Part shown: positions 35,008 through 45,368 of the stretch, piece by piece
Position numbering within the stretch: the first letter of the stretch is position 1
How the letters are laid out: every line of letters begins with the position of its first letter
Assembly: GCF_002160055.1 (NCBI RefSeq)
Contig: NZ_NFJV01000002.1
Coordinates: forward strand, 124,001 to 188,000
Reading direction: 5' to 3'
Source of the DNA: Mediterranea sp. An20
GTDB lineage: Bacteria; Bacteroidota; Bacteroidia; Bacteroidales; Bacteroidaceae
Length of the DNA: 64,000 nucleotides
Notes under the pieces: generated by a model
What the model saw: the letters and a program-made list of their open reading frames with translations, nothing else
Database searches by the model: none
Told to the model about the DNA's origin: nothing
Program-made: the position numbers and the translations under genes

Positions 35008-36420
35008 TCATCGCTTGTTTCTGTGATAATTAACGGTTTTTAAAACCTCTTGGTTTATTTCAACCTTATTGGCGTTGCGCAGGGCAGACAACCAACGTGA
35101 TTCGCTGGCAATCTGCCAGTCGCTCACCACAGTCTGCTCCACTTCCCGGTAGTTTTCCGGTCCTTTCAGTTTGCGTCCCAACAGCACCACATGCTCATAT
35201 CCGGGTCTTTCGGGAGCCTTGCCCTGCTTGAAGATATGCTCGTCTACCCAGGCATCTTGTCCGGGTGCAAATGTTCCTTGGTGTGCCAGCACCAGGGTGT
35301 CTTCTTTGTTGAGCAGCAGTCGGATAGCATCGAGCCAGTCTTGTGCCGGCAAGTGTTTCAGCATCTTGCGGGCACGTTTGGCCACCCGGCGTGACGAGCA
35401 GAGCAATACGATGCCCCGATAGCGGGGCATATCCCAGTCGTACCGGTCGTGGTGTCGGCCAAAATAATGCTGCAGGGTGGTTGAGTCGGGGTGTGCCGGT
35501 ATCTCGCGCTTAGTGGCAGCCAATGCCAGCAGCGAGTCGGCGTATGCCTGTACGGCCAGACGGAAATCAGCCTCCCGGTATTCCAGCCGGGAGCATTCGG
35601 TAGCCAATACTTCGCGCACTTGCTTGTCGGTCAGTGCAGTCTGGCGCGTAGCACTCAGGAGGGAAGCCTGCTTGCGGGCAGCTTCCTCCAAACATTCCGG
35701 GCAGGCCTGCAACAGCGAGTCGCGCATCGCCTCGAAAGGTGGAACGGCCTGTTGTTGGAGCAGTTTGACAATATGCAGTCCGCGCGGAGTAAAGAACGGG
35801 CGCGAAAAGGTGCCGGGTTTCATAGCCCATACGCTGTCTTCGAACTCCGCAGTTTCGTCCAGGCGCAACAGCCATCGTACAGCCTTATCGTCGGAATAAC
35901 GCTCCACGAAGCTGTCGAAAGAATCGGGACCAGCCTGGCAGAGAGCCTTATAAATAGAGTCCATTCGGGCAGTTGCTTCCCGTAAGGATTCTCCCGTTGC
36001 GTTTTGCGGCAGGCGGCAGAATATTTGCCTTACCTGTACGCGCGGTCCCCGTGCTGCCAGTCGGCTGTAGCGTCGGTGCAAGGCACGGTCCAAGGTAGCA
36101 GAATCGGTCAGGTAAGTCAGAGACAGTCGGGCGCGATAGGTTTCCAGTCTATGGCGGAAGTCTGGCAGTGTATCTAAGCCTGCCCGGCGGGCTGCCTGCA
36201 CTTTCAGTTGGAAGTCTGCATACGACCTAGCCAACTCTTTGAGCGGGACCGGGTCGGCGGTAGATGTCCGGAGAGTACGGCGGCAAGCGTATTCAAACTC
36301 AGAGAGCGGCACTTCATGTCCTCCGATACGCATCAGTACCGGGTCATCTTTGGCAGACAGTGCGAGCATGGGGCATAGACAAGCCAGCAGGCCCAAAAGA
36401 TGTCTTATTATGTTTCGCAT
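35008..36420 (-). CDS. Exported PpiC-type peptidyl-prolyl isomerase
   Basis: Predicted 470-residue exported protein. Signal peptide about 1-23 (LALSAK), then a SurA-like opening (VLMRIGGHEVPLSEFEYACRR). One parvulin-like domain lies at about 125-225 (VQVRQIFCRLP; then FVERYSDDKAVRW and FSRPFFTPRGLHIVKLL). The GG(x)L motif is degraded here. A second, weaker PPIase-like region follows at about 310-420. It belongs to the Bacteroidetes foldase set upstream of the SurA-type protein. Separated from guaB by a very strong hairpin at 36442-36485. Confidence 0.8.
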   Translation of the reverse strand: MRNIIRHLLGLLACLCPMLALSAKDDPVLMRIGGHEVPLSEFEYACRRTLRTSTADPVPLKELARSYADFQLKVQAARRAGLDTLPDFRHRLETYRARLSLTYLTDSATLDRALHRRYSRLAARGPRVQVRQIFCRLPQNATGESLREATARMDSIYKALCQAGPDSFDSFVERYSDDKAVRWLLRLDETAEFEDSVWAMKPGTFSRPFFTPRGLHIVKLLQQQAVPPFEAMRDSLLQACPECLEEAARKQASLLSATRQTALTDKQVREVLATECSRLEYREADFRLAVQAYADSLLALAATKREIPAHPDSTTLQHYFGRHHDRYDWDMPRYRGIVLLCSSRRVAKRARKMLKHLPAQDWLDAIRLLLNKEDTLVLAHQGTFAPGQDAWVDEHIFKQGKAPERPGYEHVVLLGRKLKGPENYREVEQTVVSDWQIASESRWLSALRNANKVEINQEVLKTVNYHRNKR

Positions 36421-36441
36421 CGGGCTATTATGAAACGAATA

Positions 36442-36485
36442 GCCGTGCCGGAGGGGACAAACCGGCTTTCCCCTCCCGGCACGGC
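36442..36485. terminator. GC-rich hairpin between guaB and the foldase genes
   Basis: Inverted arms GCCGTGCCGGAGGGGA and TCCCCTCCCGGCACGGC pair over about 16 bp around a short loop. Downstream of guaB on the minus strand it is followed by TATTCGTTTC rather than a pure T-run. It may terminate or attenuate guaB transcription before the foldase operon. Confidence 0.6.
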
Positions 36486-36511
36486 CGTGGTTATTCAGGA
36501 AAAATCATGTC

Positions 36512-37999
<1,488 letters not shown>

Positions 38000-38017
38000 T
38001 TAGGAATTTATTGCGTG

Positions 38018-38025
38018 CAAATATA
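38018..38025 (-). promoter_or_regulatory. Probable -7 element of guaB
   Basis: TATATTTG on the minus strand, about 31-38 bp before the ATG at 37987; no good TTTG at 19-bp spacing. Confidence 0.45.
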
Positions 38026-38236
38026 CGGCTTTTTTGAAACTTATCCATACAAAATCCGATAAAAAGCTTCGCTGCTCTCAGATTTTTCCTGAAACACTGC
38101 TGCCGGTAGCCGGCACGAAGACCCGGACACGGGCTGTCCCGGTCAGCCTGACCTTTTTATTTCTCTGTTTCGGAGGCAGAACAGGCCTGCTGCATTCCGG
38201 CCGGTCGCAGCCGTTGCTTTCTGCAACAGATTCCTA

Positions 38237-38302
38237 CGCGCTTGGCAGCGGCGTTCCAAAGTCTTGGCAACGGCTTTCTAAGTGCTTGGCAGCGGAATGC
38301 GG
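38237..38302. repeat. 22-bp-periodic degenerate array (locus 5)
   Basis: Three units start at 38237, 38259 and 38281, with CTTGGCAGCGG, CTTGGCAACGG and CTTGGCAGCGG at the same phase. This is the cleanest 22-bp repeat in the window. Confidence 0.75.
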
Positions 38303-38442
38303 CTGCTGTTTGCGGTAATGTGTTGTTTAACAGGAAGATGGTGATTGAAGAGGCAGACGGGTTTCTGCCGGTTTTTAGAAATAGAATCATTTCGTTCATA
38401 ATTTTTAAAAGCAAACTTCTTCTGTAGGTCGGAAAAAAAACG

Positions 38443-38450
38443 TATTTTTG
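38443..38450 (+). promoter_or_regulatory. Probable -7 element of purB
   Basis: TATTTTTG, 33-40 bp before the ATG; TTCT rather than TTTG at -33. Confidence 0.5.
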
Positions 38451-38482
38451 CGCCTTGATAATTATCATCATAAATACGACGT

Positions 38483-39829
38483 ATGGAATTGGATGTATTA
38501 ACCGCAATTTCTCCGATTGACGGTCGATATAGGGGGAAGACGGATGTCTTGGCCGCCTATTTTTCTGAATTTGCCCTGATGAGATACCGGGTGCGCGTGG
38601 AGGTGGAATATTTCATCGCGCTGTGTGAATTGCCCCTGCCCCAACTGACGACAGTGGACCGGGGTGTGTTTGAAACCCTGAGAAACATATACCGCAACTT
38701 CTCGGAAGCCGATGCAGCCCGCATCAAAGAGATAGAGGGTGTCACTAACCATGACGTGAAAGCCGTAGAGTATTTCCTGAAAGAACAGTTTGACAAGATA
38801 GGAGGAATGGAACCTTACAAGGAGTTTATCCATTTCGGTCTGACATCGCAGGACATAAACAACACTTCAGTGCCCCTTTCTCTCAAGGAAGCCTTGGAGG
38901 AAGTGTACTACCCGCAGTTGGAAGAACTGATAGCCCAGTTGGATACCTATGCTACCGAGTGGGCCGATATTCCGATGCTGGCCAAGACCCACGGACAGCC
39001 CGCTTCGCCTACCCGTCTGGGCAAGGAAATCTATGTGTTCTCTTACCGCCTGAAACGCCAGCTCGCTACGCTGAAGGCTTGCCCCGTTACCGCTAAGTTT
39101 GGAGGCGCCACGGGCAACTACAACGCACATCACGTGGCTTATCCGGCGTATGACTGGAAGGCATTCGGCAACAAGTTTGTGGCTGAAAAACTGGGCCTGG
39201 AGCGCGAGGAGTATACCACCCAGATTTCCAATTATGACAACCTGGCAGCCGTGTTCGATGCTCTGAAGCGTATCAATACCATTATGATAGACATGAACCG
39301 CGACTTCTGGCAGTATATCTCGATGGAATACTTCAAGCAGAAAATCAAGGCCGGCGAGGTGGGGTCGAGTGCCATGCCGCATAAGGTGAATCCCATCGAC
39401 TTTGAAAACGCCGAGGGCAATCTGGGAGTGGCCAATGCCTTGCTGGAACATCTGTCTGCAAAGCTTCCCGTGTCGCGCCTGCAGCGAGACCTGACCGACT
39501 CGACGGTGCTGCGTAACGTGGGCGTGCCTTTGGGGCACATCATGATTGCCATCCAGAGCTCGCTGAAGGGACTGCGCAAGCTGTTGCTGAATGAACAGGC
39601 TATCTACAGCGATTTGGATAATTGCTGGAGCGTGGTGGCCGAAGCTGTCCAGACTATTCTGAGACGGGAGGGGTACCCGCATCCCTACGAGGCGCTGAAG
39701 GCGTTGACGCGCACCAACCAACATATCACGGAGGCTTCCATCAGAGATTTTATCGGAGGCCTGCAGGTGAGCGAGGAGGTGAAAAACGAATTGCGCGCCA
39801 TCACACCGCACAATTATACGGGAATTTGA
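38483..39829 (+). CDS. purB: Adenylosuccinate lyase
   Basis: Predicted 448-residue fumarase/aspartase-superfamily enzyme. It cleaves SAICAR to AICAR and adenylosuccinate to AMP, each releasing fumarate. The superfamily signature GSSAMPHKVNPIDFEN lies at about 294-309, with the mobile-loop Ser in GSSAMPHK. The N-terminal ISPIDGRYRGKTDVL is typical of the long E. coli-type PurB. It is divergent from guaB. Confidence 0.96.
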   Translation: MELDVLTAISPIDGRYRGKTDVLAAYFSEFALMRYRVRVEVEYFIALCELPLPQLTTVDRGVFETLRNIYRNFSEADAARIKEIEGVTNHDVKAVEYFLKEQFDKIGGMEPYKEFIHFGLTSQDINNTSVPLSLKEALEEVYYPQLEELIAQLDTYATEWADIPMLAKTHGQPASPTRLGKEIYVFSYRLKRQLATLKACPVTAKFGGATGNYNAHHVAYPAYDWKAFGNKFVAEKLGLEREEYTTQISNYDNLAAVFDALKRINTIMIDMNRDFWQYISMEYFKQKIKAGEVGSSAMPHKVNPIDFENAEGNLGVANALLEHLSAKLPVSRLQRDLTDSTVLRNVGVPLGHIMIAIQSSLKGLRKLLLNEQAIYSDLDNCWSVVAEAVQTILRREGYPHPYEALKALTRTNQHITEASIRDFIGGLQVSEEVKNELRAITPHNYTGI

Positions 39830-40066
39830 ATCTTAACATGATTTTGAAGATAGACATATCAGCCTGGAGCGGAAAAGGGGGCTGTCGGGAACTGTTTCCC
39901 GGAATCCCCCTCTGCTCTTCGAACGGGACGGACTGGGACTTTTCAGGAAGTGACGTGACAGGGGCATAAGGCTCGGGATGACAGAAATAAACTTAAGCTT
40001 TAATTTTTCAAATTACAATTCTACAGGGCCGTGAGGCCGATGGTTTAATTTTATCTGAATAAGACA

Positions 40067-41551
40067 ATGACTACAGACAACGAAACTTGGCGCGATGCTT
40101 CTTCTGCAGCAGAGAACTCGGGCGCCGAACGTGAGGAAAATCAGTCGAATAACGAAAATGGTTCTGCGCGTGCATCTTACAACCGGGACGGCGGCTCGCG
40201 TCCGTACCGTCCGCGTTTTATCAATGAAAATGGCGGACGCCCGCAGAGAGCTTACAGCAGTGACCGTTCTTATCGTCCGCGTTTTAATCCGAATGCCGAT
40301 AATGGTGGCGACCGCCCGCAGCGGGTTTATACCAATGACCGTTCTTACAACAACGAGCGTTCTTACAACAATGACCGCTCTTACAACAGCGACCGTTCCT
40401 TCAACAGCGATCGCCCTTACCGTCCGCGCTTCAATCCCAATAGCGAAAACGGGAATGAGCGTCCGCAACGTCCGTATCGTCCGCAACAGCGTCCTTACGG
40501 CAATGAACAGCGCTCTTACCGTCCGCGTTTTAATCCGAATGCCGATAATGGTGGCGACCGCCCGCAGCGTTCGTATAACAGCGATCGGCCGGCGTATGGT
40601 AATGCAGACCGCTCTTTGCGTCCGCGTTATAACAGTTATAATAATGACAGCTATGGCGAGCATCCGCAGCGTTCTTACGGCAACAACCAGGGGCGTCCGC
40701 GTTTCAATGCGAACAATGGTGGCCGGCCGTCTTATGGGAATGCGCCCCGCCGCCGTCCTGCCGGTTACGACCCCAATGCCAAATATAATAAGAAGAAACA
40801 GATAGAGTATAAGGAGCAGTTTGTTGACCCCAACGAACCCATTCGTCTGAACAAATTCCTGGCCAATGCCGGTGTATGCTCGCGCCGTGAAGCCGATGAG
40901 TTCATCACGGCAGGCGTGGTATCGGTGAATGGACAGGTAATCACGGAGTTGGGCACGAAAATCAAACGGGGAGACGAGGTGAAATTCCACGACCAACTCG
41001 TCAGCATCGAGCGTAAGATTTATATCTTGCTCAACAAACCGAAGGACACGGTGACTACCTCGGATGACCCGCAGGCCCGCCGCACGGTGATGGACTTGGT
41101 GAAGGGAGCTTGCCCGGAACGTATCTATCCTGTGGGACGCCTGGACCGCAATACTACCGGTGTATTGCTCCTGACCAACGATGGCGACTTGGCATCCAAG
41201 CTGACACATCCCAAGTATCTGAAGAAGAAGATTTATCACGTGCGTCTGGATAAGAACCTGACGAAAGGTGATATGGAGAAGATTGCCGCCGGCATTGAAT
41301 TGGACGATGGCGAAATCCGCGCCGATGCCATCAGCTATACGGATGAGGCCAAGAAGAATGATGTCGGCATCGAAATCCACTCGGGCAAGAACCGCATCGT
41401 GCGACGCATTTTCGAATCGCTGGGCTATAAGGTGGTGAAGCTGGACCGCGTGTATTTTGCCGGACTGACCAAGAAAGGCTTGCGCCGGGGCGAATGGCGT
41501 TTCCTCACAGAACAGGAGGTGAACTTCCTGCGCATGGGGTCGTTTGAATGA
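40067..41551 (+). CDS. RluB-type pseudouridine synthase with a long disordered R/N/Y-rich N-terminus
   Basis: Predicted 494-residue protein. Residues of about 1-245 are low complexity, built of repeats such as RPYRPRF, SYNNDRSYN and NPNADNGGDRPQR. Part of this is a near-exact DNA duplication (around 40267-40320 and 40512-40570). An S4 RNA-binding domain follows (about 259-305, RLNKFLANAGVCSRREADEFI), then an RsuA/RluB-type catalytic domain with Asp near 359 in PVGRLDRNTTG. Pseudouridylation of 23S rRNA is the likely role. The N-terminal extension resembles RNA-binding disordered regions of Arg/Tyr-rich proteins. It lies 25 bp before asnS. Confidence 0.9.
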   Translation: MTTDNETWRDASSAAENSGAEREENQSNNENGSARASYNRDGGSRPYRPRFINENGGRPQRAYSSDRSYRPRFNPNADNGGDRPQRVYTNDRSYNNERSYNNDRSYNSDRSFNSDRPYRPRFNPNSENGNERPQRPYRPQQRPYGNEQRSYRPRFNPNADNGGDRPQRSYNSDRPAYGNADRSLRPRYNSYNNDSYGEHPQRSYGNNQGRPRFNANNGGRPSYGNAPRRRPAGYDPNAKYNKKKQIEYKEQFVDPNEPIRLNKFLANAGVCSRREADEFITAGVVSVNGQVITELGTKIKRGDEVKFHDQLVSIERKIYILLNKPKDTVTTSDDPQARRTVMDLVKGACPERIYPVGRLDRNTTGVLLLTNDGDLASKLTHPKYLKKKIYHVRLDKNLTKGDMEKIAAGIELDDGEIRADAISYTDEAKKNDVGIEIHSGKNRIVRRIFESLGYKVVKLDRVYFAGLTKKGLRRGEWRFLTEQEVNFLRMGSFE

Positions 41552-41576
41552 CATATATAAATATGTATAGACAACA

Positions 41577-42980
41577 ATGGAAAAGATAAACAGAACAAAA
41601 ATAGGCGATCTCCTGAAGCGCGATGACTTTGGGACGATGGTCAATGTAAAGGGCTGGGTACGTACCCGTCGCGGTAGCAAGCAAGTTGGCTTTATTGCCT
41701 TGAACGACGGCTCTACCATCAATAATGTGCAGATTGTGGTGGATGTGGCAAATTTTGACGAAGCCTTGCTGAAAGACATCACTACGGGCGCTTGTCTGAG
41801 CGTGAACGGTGTGCTGACCGAATCGGTCGGATCCGGACAGAAGGTGGAGGTTCAGGCCCGCGAGATTGAACTGTTGGGTGCCTGCGACAATACTTATCCG
41901 TTGCAGAAGAAAGGACATTCCATGGAATTTCTGCGTGAAGTGGCTCACCTGCGCCCCCGCACCAATACGTTTGGAGCCGTATTCCGCATCCGCCACAATA
42001 TGGCTATTGCTATCCATAAGTTCTTCCACGAGAAAGGGTTCTTCTATTTCCATACGCCCATCATCACGGCCTCGGACTGTGAAGGCGCTGGACAGATGTT
42101 TCAGGTGACAACGATGAACCTTTATGACTTGAAGAAAGACGAAAACGGTTCCATAATCTATGACGATGACTTCTTTGGCAAGCAGGCCAGCCTGACTGTG
42201 TCGGGCCAGCTGGAAGGCGAATTGGCTGCCACGGCTTTGGGGGCCATCTATACCTTTGGACCGACATTCCGCGCCGAGAATTCCAATACACCGCGCCACT
42301 TGGCAGAATTCTGGATGGTCGAGCCGGAAGTCGCTTTTGCCGACTTGCACGAGTTGATGGATTTGGAAGAGGAATTCATTAAGTATTGTGTGCGCTGGGC
42401 TTTGGATAACTGCCAGGACGACCTGCAATTCCTCAATAAGATGGTAGACAAGGGGCTGATTGAACGCTTGCAGGGCGTGGTGGATACGGAATTCGTGCGC
42501 TTGCCCTATACCGAAGGCATCAAGATTCTGGAGGAAGCCGTGGCTAATGGCCGTAAGTTTGAATTCCCCGTTTACTGGGGTTGCGACCTTGCCAGTGAGC
42601 ATGAGCGTTATCTGGTGGAAGAACATTTCCGCAAGCCGGTCATCATGATAGACTATCCGAAGGAAATCAAGGCTTTCTATATGAAGCAAAACGAAGACGG
42701 CAAGACCGTGCAGGGTACCGATGTGCTGTTCCCGCAGATTGGCGAAATCATTGGCGGCAGTGTCCGTGAGGAAAGTTACGACAAGTTGATGGCACGCATC
42801 CAGGAATTGCATATTCCTATGAAAGATATGTGGTGGTATCTGGATACACGCAAGTATGGCACTTGTCCGCATGCCGGATTTGGTCTGGGTTTTGAGCGCT
42901 TGCTGTTGTTCGTGACTGGCATGGCCAACATACGCGATGTGATTCCTTTCCCGCGCACACCGCGCAATGCCGATTTCTAA
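41577..42980 (+). CDS. asnS: Asparaginyl-tRNA synthetase
   Basis: Predicted 467-residue class II synthetase charging tRNA-Asn. An N-terminal OB-fold anticodon-binding domain (about 15-110; [22 protein letters not shown]) leads into the class II core. Motif 2 is [21 protein letters not shown] and motif 3 is [15 protein letters not shown]. The HLAEFWM pattern distinguishes AsnS from AspS. It probably shares a transcript with the upstream pseudouridine synthase. Confidence 0.97.
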   Translation: MEKINRTKIGDLLKRDDFGTMVNVKGWVRTRRGSKQVGFIALNDGSTINNVQIVVDVANFDEALLKDITTGACLSVNGVLTESVGSGQKVEVQAREIELLGACDNTYPLQKKGHSMEFLREVAHLRPRTNTFGAVFRIRHNMAIAIHKFFHEKGFFYFHTPIITASDCEGAGQMFQVTTMNLYDLKKDENGSIIYDDDFFGKQASLTVSGQLEGELAATALGAIYTFGPTFRAENSNTPRHLAEFWMVEPEVAFADLHELMDLEEEFIKYCVRWALDNCQDDLQFLNKMVDKGLIERLQGVVDTEFVRLPYTEGIKILEEAVANGRKFEFPVYWGCDLASEHERYLVEEHFRKPVIMIDYPKEIKAFYMKQNEDGKTVQGTDVLFPQIGEIIGGSVREESYDKLMARIQELHIPMKDMWWYLDTRKYGTCPHAGFGLGFERLLLFVTGMANIRDVIPFPRTPRNADF

Positions 42981-43327
42981 AACCGGGGCTTGAAACAGCT
43001 CCGTTGAGTGTGGATGTCACAGATGCTGTCTGTCTTTCTTGGGTGGGCAGGATTTGTGGCATTCTCTCTTTTGTTTTGTTTGTCTGTCGGCTTCGTAGGA
43101 TAACAAACCTTTTTCTCCTTGTGTATCAGCTTGGTGTGCAACAGGCTGTGCTGCTCAAAAAAAAACGTAAAACGTTTGTTGTTTGTAAGAAAATCAGTAC
43201 CTTTGCAAGCCGATTATTATCATATAAGTATAAGCGATTAATTCATAGTAAGTTAACGGGAATTGTCCAACCCCGTTGCTTGCGGTGATATTTTTTAGTA
43301 GTAACAATTTAAAAAAACATTTCAAGA
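42981..43327. other. Intergenic region before rplM
   Basis: No gene seen. It contains the rplM promoter and a leader of about 115 nt. No r-protein autoregulatory fold could be assigned. Confidence 0.6.
43175..43205 (+). promoter_or_regulatory. Bacteroides-type promoter of rplM-rpsI
   Basis: TTTG (43175-43178), 19 bp, TACCTTTG (43198-43205): exact consensus, as expected for a highly expressed ribosomal operon. Confidence 0.88.
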
Positions 43328-43789
43328 GTGGATACTTTAAGTTACAAGACCATTTCTGCCAACAAGGCTACGGTGACGAAAGAATGGGTCATCGTAGATG
43401 CCACGGACCAGGTATTGGGTCGTCTGGCTGCTAAAGTTGCGAAACTGTTGAGAGGAAAGTACAAACCGAACTTTACTCCTCACGTAGATTGCGGCGATAA
43501 CGTTATCATTATCAATGCCGACAAAGTGAAAATGACTGGAAATAAGTGGACGGACAAAGTCTACCTGTCTTATACGGGTTATCCCGGTGGTCAGCGTGAA
43601 ATGACTCCTGCCCGCTTGATGGCAAAACCCAACGGCGAAGACAAACTGCTGAGAAAAGTAGTGAAAGGTATGCTGCCGAAGAATAAGTTGGGTGCTAAAT
43701 TGCTGGGTAATATGTATGTGTATGCCGGCAGTGAGCACAAACATCAGGCTCAAAATCCTAAAATGATTGATATTAACGCACTTAATTGA
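43328..43789 (+). CDS. rplM: 50S ribosomal protein L13
   Basis: Predicted 153-residue large-subunit protein, starting with GTG at 43328 (MDTLSYKTISANKATVTKEW). Conserved L13 features are WVIVDATDQVLGRLAAKVAKLL, the segment KPNFTPHVDCGDNVIIINA and the terminal GSEHKHQAQNP. No ATG gives a full-length product, so the GTG is well supported. It is followed after 6 bp by rpsI, the universal L13-S9 pair. Confidence 0.97.
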   Translation: MDTLSYKTISANKATVTKEWVIVDATDQVLGRLAAKVAKLLRGKYKPNFTPHVDCGDNVIIINADKVKMTGNKWTDKVYLSYTGYPGGQREMTPARLMAKPNGEDKLLRKVVKGMLPKNKLGAKLLGNMYVYAGSEHKHQAQNPKMIDINALN

Positions 43790-43795
43790 TAGATA

Positions 43796-44182
43796 ATGGA
43801 AGTAGTAAATGCATTAGGTAGACGTAAAAGCGCCATTGCGCGTGTTTATGTCAGCGAAGGTACCGGCAAGATTACGATAAACAAGAGAGACTTGACAGAA
43901 TACTTTCCCTCCAGCATCCTCCAGTATGTAGTGAAGCAGCCGCTGAACAAATTGGGCGTTGCCGAGAAATATGACATTAAAGTCAACCTCTGCGGGGGAG
44001 GCTTTACCGGACAGTCACAGGCTTTGCGTTTGGCTATTGCCCGCGCATTGGTAAAAATCAATCCGGAGGACAAGCCCGCTTTGCGTGCCGAAGGATTCAT
44101 GACGCGTGACCCGCGTGCTGTTGAACGTAAGAAACCGGGTCGTCCCAAAGCACGTCGCAGATTCCAGTTCAGTAAACGTTAA
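43796..44182 (+). CDS. rpsI: 30S ribosomal protein S9
   Basis: Predicted 128-residue small-subunit protein. It shows the conserved ALGRRKSAIARVYV opening, GGGFTGQSQALRLAIARAL and the C-terminal tail KARRRFQFSKR, whose last residues contact P-site tRNA. Normal length. Cotranscribed with rplM. Confidence 0.98.
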   Translation: MEVVNALGRRKSAIARVYVSEGTGKITINKRDLTEYFPSSILQYVVKQPLNKLGVAEKYDIKVNLCGGGFTGQSQALRLAIARALVKINPEDKPALRAEGFMTRDPRAVERKKPGRPKARRRFQFSKR

Positions 44183-44385
44183 TCAGTTACTTAAGTTAAC
44201 ACGTGGACAGGTTAGCAAGTTAACAAGATTCTCCTTGTTGACAAGTCAACTGATAACTGCGTCAACTGAACAGCGTTTAGTATCTAAACTACTGGGACTC
44301 TTTTCCCCAGCGGAAAGGCTACCCGGCAGTTGGTTTAGAAGAAAAACAAAAAAGAAAGTAAACGAATTAAAAGAAACAAAAGACT

Positions 44386-45225
44386 ATGTCAAGAACAAAT
44401 TTTGATACTCTGTTGGAAGCAGGTTGCCACTTCGGTCACTTGAAGAGAAAATGGAATCCTGCAATGGCTCCTTACATCTTCATGGAGCGCAACGGTATAC
44501 ATATCATCGACCTCAATAAGACGGTTGCCAAAATTGACGAAGCTGCTGAAGCTTTGAAGCAAATCGCTAAATCAGGAAAGAAAGTCCTGTTTGTTGCTAC
44601 TAAGAAACAAGCCAAGCAAGTGGTGGCTGACAAGGCTGCCTCTGTAAATATGCCTTATGTAATCGAGCGCTGGCCGGGCGGTATGTTGACCAACTTCCCC
44701 ACAATCCGCAAGGCTGTGAAGAAAATGGCAACCATCGACAAACTGATGAACGATGGTACATATTCTAACCTCTCTAAGCGTGAAATCCTGCAGATTTCCC
44801 GTCAGCGTGCCAAGTTGGACAAGAACCTCGGTTCTATTGCTGACCTGACTCGTCTGCCGTCTGCGCTGTTTGTAGTGGACGTGATGAAGGAGAACATTGC
44901 TGTTCGCGAGGCTAATCGTTTGGGTATTCCCGTATTCGGTATTGTGGATACAAACTCTGATCCGTCGAATGTAGATTTTGTGATTCCCGCCAACGATGAT
45001 GCCACGAAATCTGTTGAGGTGATTCTTGATGCTTGCTGCGCTGCTATGCAGGAAGGTCTGGAAGAACGTAAGGCAGAAAAAGTGGATATGGAAGCTGCCG
45101 GTGAGGCTGTCGCTGCCAACAAAGGCCGCAAGCGTGTTTCTAAGGCCCGCTTAGACAAGTCGGATGAGGACGCAATCAATGCTCAAAAAGCTGCTGCTTT
45201 CATCAAAGAAGACGAAGAAGCTTAA
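44386..45225 (+). CDS. rpsB: 30S ribosomal protein S2
   Basis: Predicted 279-residue small-subunit protein. Conserved parts are LLEAGCHFGHLKRKWNP, YVIERWPGGMLTNF and GIPVFGIVDTNSDP. It has a C-terminal extension of about 50 charged residues (AEKVDMEAAGEAVAANKGRKRVSKARLDKSDEDA region) relative to E. coli S2. It lies 203 bp after rpsI, and that spacer contains small inverted repeats such as GTTAACAAG/CTTGTTGAC. It precedes tsf, the usual S2-EF-Ts pair. Confidence 0.97.
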   Translation: MSRTNFDTLLEAGCHFGHLKRKWNPAMAPYIFMERNGIHIIDLNKTVAKIDEAAEALKQIAKSGKKVLFVATKKQAKQVVADKAASVNMPYVIERWPGGMLTNFPTIRKAVKKMATIDKLMNDGTYSNLSKREILQISRQRAKLDKNLGSIADLTRLPSALFVVDVMKENIAVREANRLGIPVFGIVDTNSDPSNVDFVIPANDDATKSVEVILDACCAAMQEGLEERKAEKVDMEAAGEAVAANKGRKRVSKARLDKSDEDAINAQKAAAFIKEDEEA

Positions 45226-45234
45226 ATATAACTG

Positions 45235-45338
45235 AAAGTAGTTAGTAGTCAGTAGTCAGTAGCCTGGTAGGAGGGGGACTCATGTCGCCGTAATCTCTAC
45301 TTACTACTCGTCTTACATGCTGCTAACTACTTTTATTT
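45235..45338 (+). promoter_or_regulatory. Long imperfect hairpin between rpsB and tsf
   Basis: AAAGTAGTTAG (45235-45245) pairs with CTAACTACTTT (45323-45333), and inside it AGTAGTCAGTAG can pair with CTACTTACTACT. A T-rich stretch follows. It looks like a partial terminator or attenuator that would set the S2:EF-Ts ratio, or an inserted palindromic element. Confidence 0.55.
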
Positions 45339-45368
45339 TTTTAATAACCCTTTTAAAAGAAGACGAAT

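Noticed and set aside
38000-38482. Purine riboswitch between guaB and purB
   Set aside because: I could not find the conserved three-way junction or its loop sequences on either strand.
39838-39969. Small open frame after purB
   Set aside because: It overlaps a GGGGG/CCCCC hairpin, has no ribosome-binding site and no recognisable content.
40013-41782. Long minus-strand open frame of about 589 codons
   Set aside because: Antisense to the pseudouridine synthase, whose S4 and catalytic motifs are clear. The antisense product is a low-complexity Thr/Arg/Ile repeat.
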